From assembly GCA_013329865.1 (NCBI GenBank), contig DUJJ01000061.1:1-6413 (forward strand): 6,413 bases of DNA, given 5' to 3'. The position numbers and the translations under genes are program-made. Below the pieces are notes generated by a model. That model was not told the origin of the DNA. It was given only the letters and a program-made list of their open reading frames with translations, and made no database searches. The stretch is from Candidatus Poseidoniaceae archaeon. Its GTDB lineage: Archaea; Thermoplasmatota; Poseidoniia; Poseidoniales; Poseidoniaceae. Of this stretch, positions 5,425 through 6,413 are shown one piece after another. Position 1 is the stretch's first letter; every line of letters starts with the position of its first letter.

Positions 5425-6413
5425 ATGCTCCGGGGCCCCTCCAAGGCATTACCAAATCGAGGGATAGTTGCGGTTATTTTCATCTTGGCATTTCTGGTTC
5501 CAGGCTGCCTTGATTTCGGTGGCAACGAGAGTGAATCTTCAACATCGACAGGCGGTCCCATAACGATAGAAGTGTGGCATACCTTTGCTGCAGAAAGTAA
5601 AGAGGAGCAAGTATTCACCAATGCTGTACGGGATTTTGAGGCAGCGAATCCAAATATCACGGTAGAGATTACGCTAGTGCCGTTTGCTAATGCGGACCAA
5701 CTATTCATGACGGCAGCGCAAGGAGGCGAAGCTCCGGACCTGATGCGTTTGTCAAGTGATCAATTAGGGGCAATCGGTGAAGTCAGGGTGGATGGCTTTC
5801 CTCTCCTTGAGGACCTACGGCCTCACTTAACGCCCCAAGACCGTTCACTATTCGAGGCTAGAGCCCTTGATGCAATGCGCTACGGCGAAGAATTGTACGG
5901 CATTCCAGCATCGCAAGACTGTCTTTCACTTATTTTCAACAAAGCGTTATTTGATGCGGAGGGCTTAGATTATCCAGATAGTAGTTGGACGGAACAGGAT
6001 TTGCTATCCGCTGCACAGCAATTGACCCGCCAAGATGTTCAAGGCCTAGCGATACCAATCAAAACCGCATATTGGTGGTTTCCAATTCAAGGGGGATTCG
6101 GTGGTTCTCTATTCGACGATGCGGGAAACCCAACCTTGGACTCTAATGGGTCTAGTGAGTCGATGCGCTGGATGCTCGATTTGGAGCTTGAACATGAGGT
6201 AGTAGCAACCGGCACCCAGATTGAAGGTATGAAAAATCAGTTCATTACCTCAAAAGCTGCAATGATAATCGATGGACCATGGAATTGGGCAACCTATGAA
6301 GATAGTCGACTGAATATTGGTCAGACTCTCCTCCCAACCGTTGCCGAGACGGGAGAACGTATGTCCCCGTTGGTCACCTACAAAGGTTGGACAGTTAGCA
6401 AACAGAGTGCCCA
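5425..6413 (+). CDS. ABC-transporter solute-binding lipoprotein, MalE-like (3' partial)
   Basis: Catches a sugar or similar small solute outside the membrane and hands it to an ABC importer. The frame has no stop to the right edge (329 residues seen; the family usually has 400-440). With the start at 5425: basic n-region (Arg3, Lys7, Arg12), hydrophobic stretch 13-26, and a lipobox VPGC with Cys28 as the likely lipidated residue; Pro at -2 is unusual. A Gly/Ser/Thr-rich linker (29-45) follows, then the family 1 binding domain: ITIEVWHTF (46-54), APDLMRL (103-109), YGIPASQDCLSLIFNK (158-173), GGFGGSLFDD (223-232) and AAMIIDGPWNW (278-288), the last two matching MalE-type signatures. Trp217-Trp218 and Trp286/288 could stack on a sugar ring, but the ligand is not known. 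The membrane and ATPase subunits are not in the window. The alternative ATG at 5404 would add seven residues. The linker style is also seen in archaeal lipoproteins. Confidence 0.88.
   Translation, partial: MLRGPSKALPNRGIVAVIFILAFLVPGCLDFGGNESESSTSTGGPITIEVWHTFAAESKEEQVFTNAVRDFEAANPNITVEITLVPFANADQLFMTAAQGGEAPDLMRLSSDQLGAIGEVRVDGFPLLEDLRPHLTPQDRSLFEARALDAMRYGEELYGIPASQDCLSLIFNKALFDAEGLDYPDSSWTEQDLLSAAQQLTRQDVQGLAIPIKTAYWWFPIQGGFGGSLFDDAGNPTLDSNGSSESMRWMLDLELEHEVVATGTQIEGMKNQFITSKAAMIIDGPWNWATYEDSRLNIGQTLLPTVAETGERMSPLVTYKGWTVSKQSA

Noticed and set aside
5256..5708. 150-codon open frame on the - strand across the methyltransferase and binding-protein genes
   Set aside because: Opposite two genes with clear family motifs; no motif of its own.

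Overview
This window holds four heme-biosynthesis genes followed by three unrelated-looking genes. Coding density is very high and every junction is short. It looks like the genome of a free-living, aerobic, probably marine prokaryote. HemF and the HemY-type oxidase use O2, which points to aerobic life. The last gene is a MalE-like binding protein with a lipobox and a short Gly/Ser/Thr-rich linker. My impression is that its style fits marine planktonic Euryarchaeota (Poseidoniales, Marine Group II), but a bacterial host cannot be excluded: several genes (hemF, hemH, the binding protein) have Shine-Dalgarno-like sites that both domains use, and no rRNA or other marker gene is present.

Left half (1-4066). 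The end of hemE (uroporphyrinogen decarboxylase, 5' end outside the window) is followed 2 bp later by hemF (O2-dependent coproporphyrinogen III oxidase), then 14 bp later by a HemY-type FAD protoporphyrinogen oxidase; all are on the + strand and look like one operon. hemH (ferrochelatase) is on the - strand and converges on the oxidase gene, with a 15-bp overlap of the two 3' ends. Together they encode every step from uroporphyrinogen III to protoheme by the classical protoporphyrin route.

Middle (4067-4680). A 189-bp AT-rich gap holds the hemH leader, with a strong GGAGGT ribosome site and a 9-bp repeat of the start region. Upstream of it, on the - strand, is a complete single-domain rhodanese. 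A gap of about 50 bp separates the rhodanese start from the divergent methyltransferase gene.

Right part (4681-6413). A TrmH/RlmB-type SPOUT RNA methyltransferase is followed closely by the extracellular lipoprotein solute-binding protein of a sugar ABC transporter. That gene is open to the right edge, and its transport partners would lie outside the window.

I see no tRNA, rRNA, CRISPR array, insertion sequence or phage gene. The main interest is the compact protoporphyrin-route heme cluster (notable if the host is archaeal), the HemH tail, and small repeat structures at three gene junctions.
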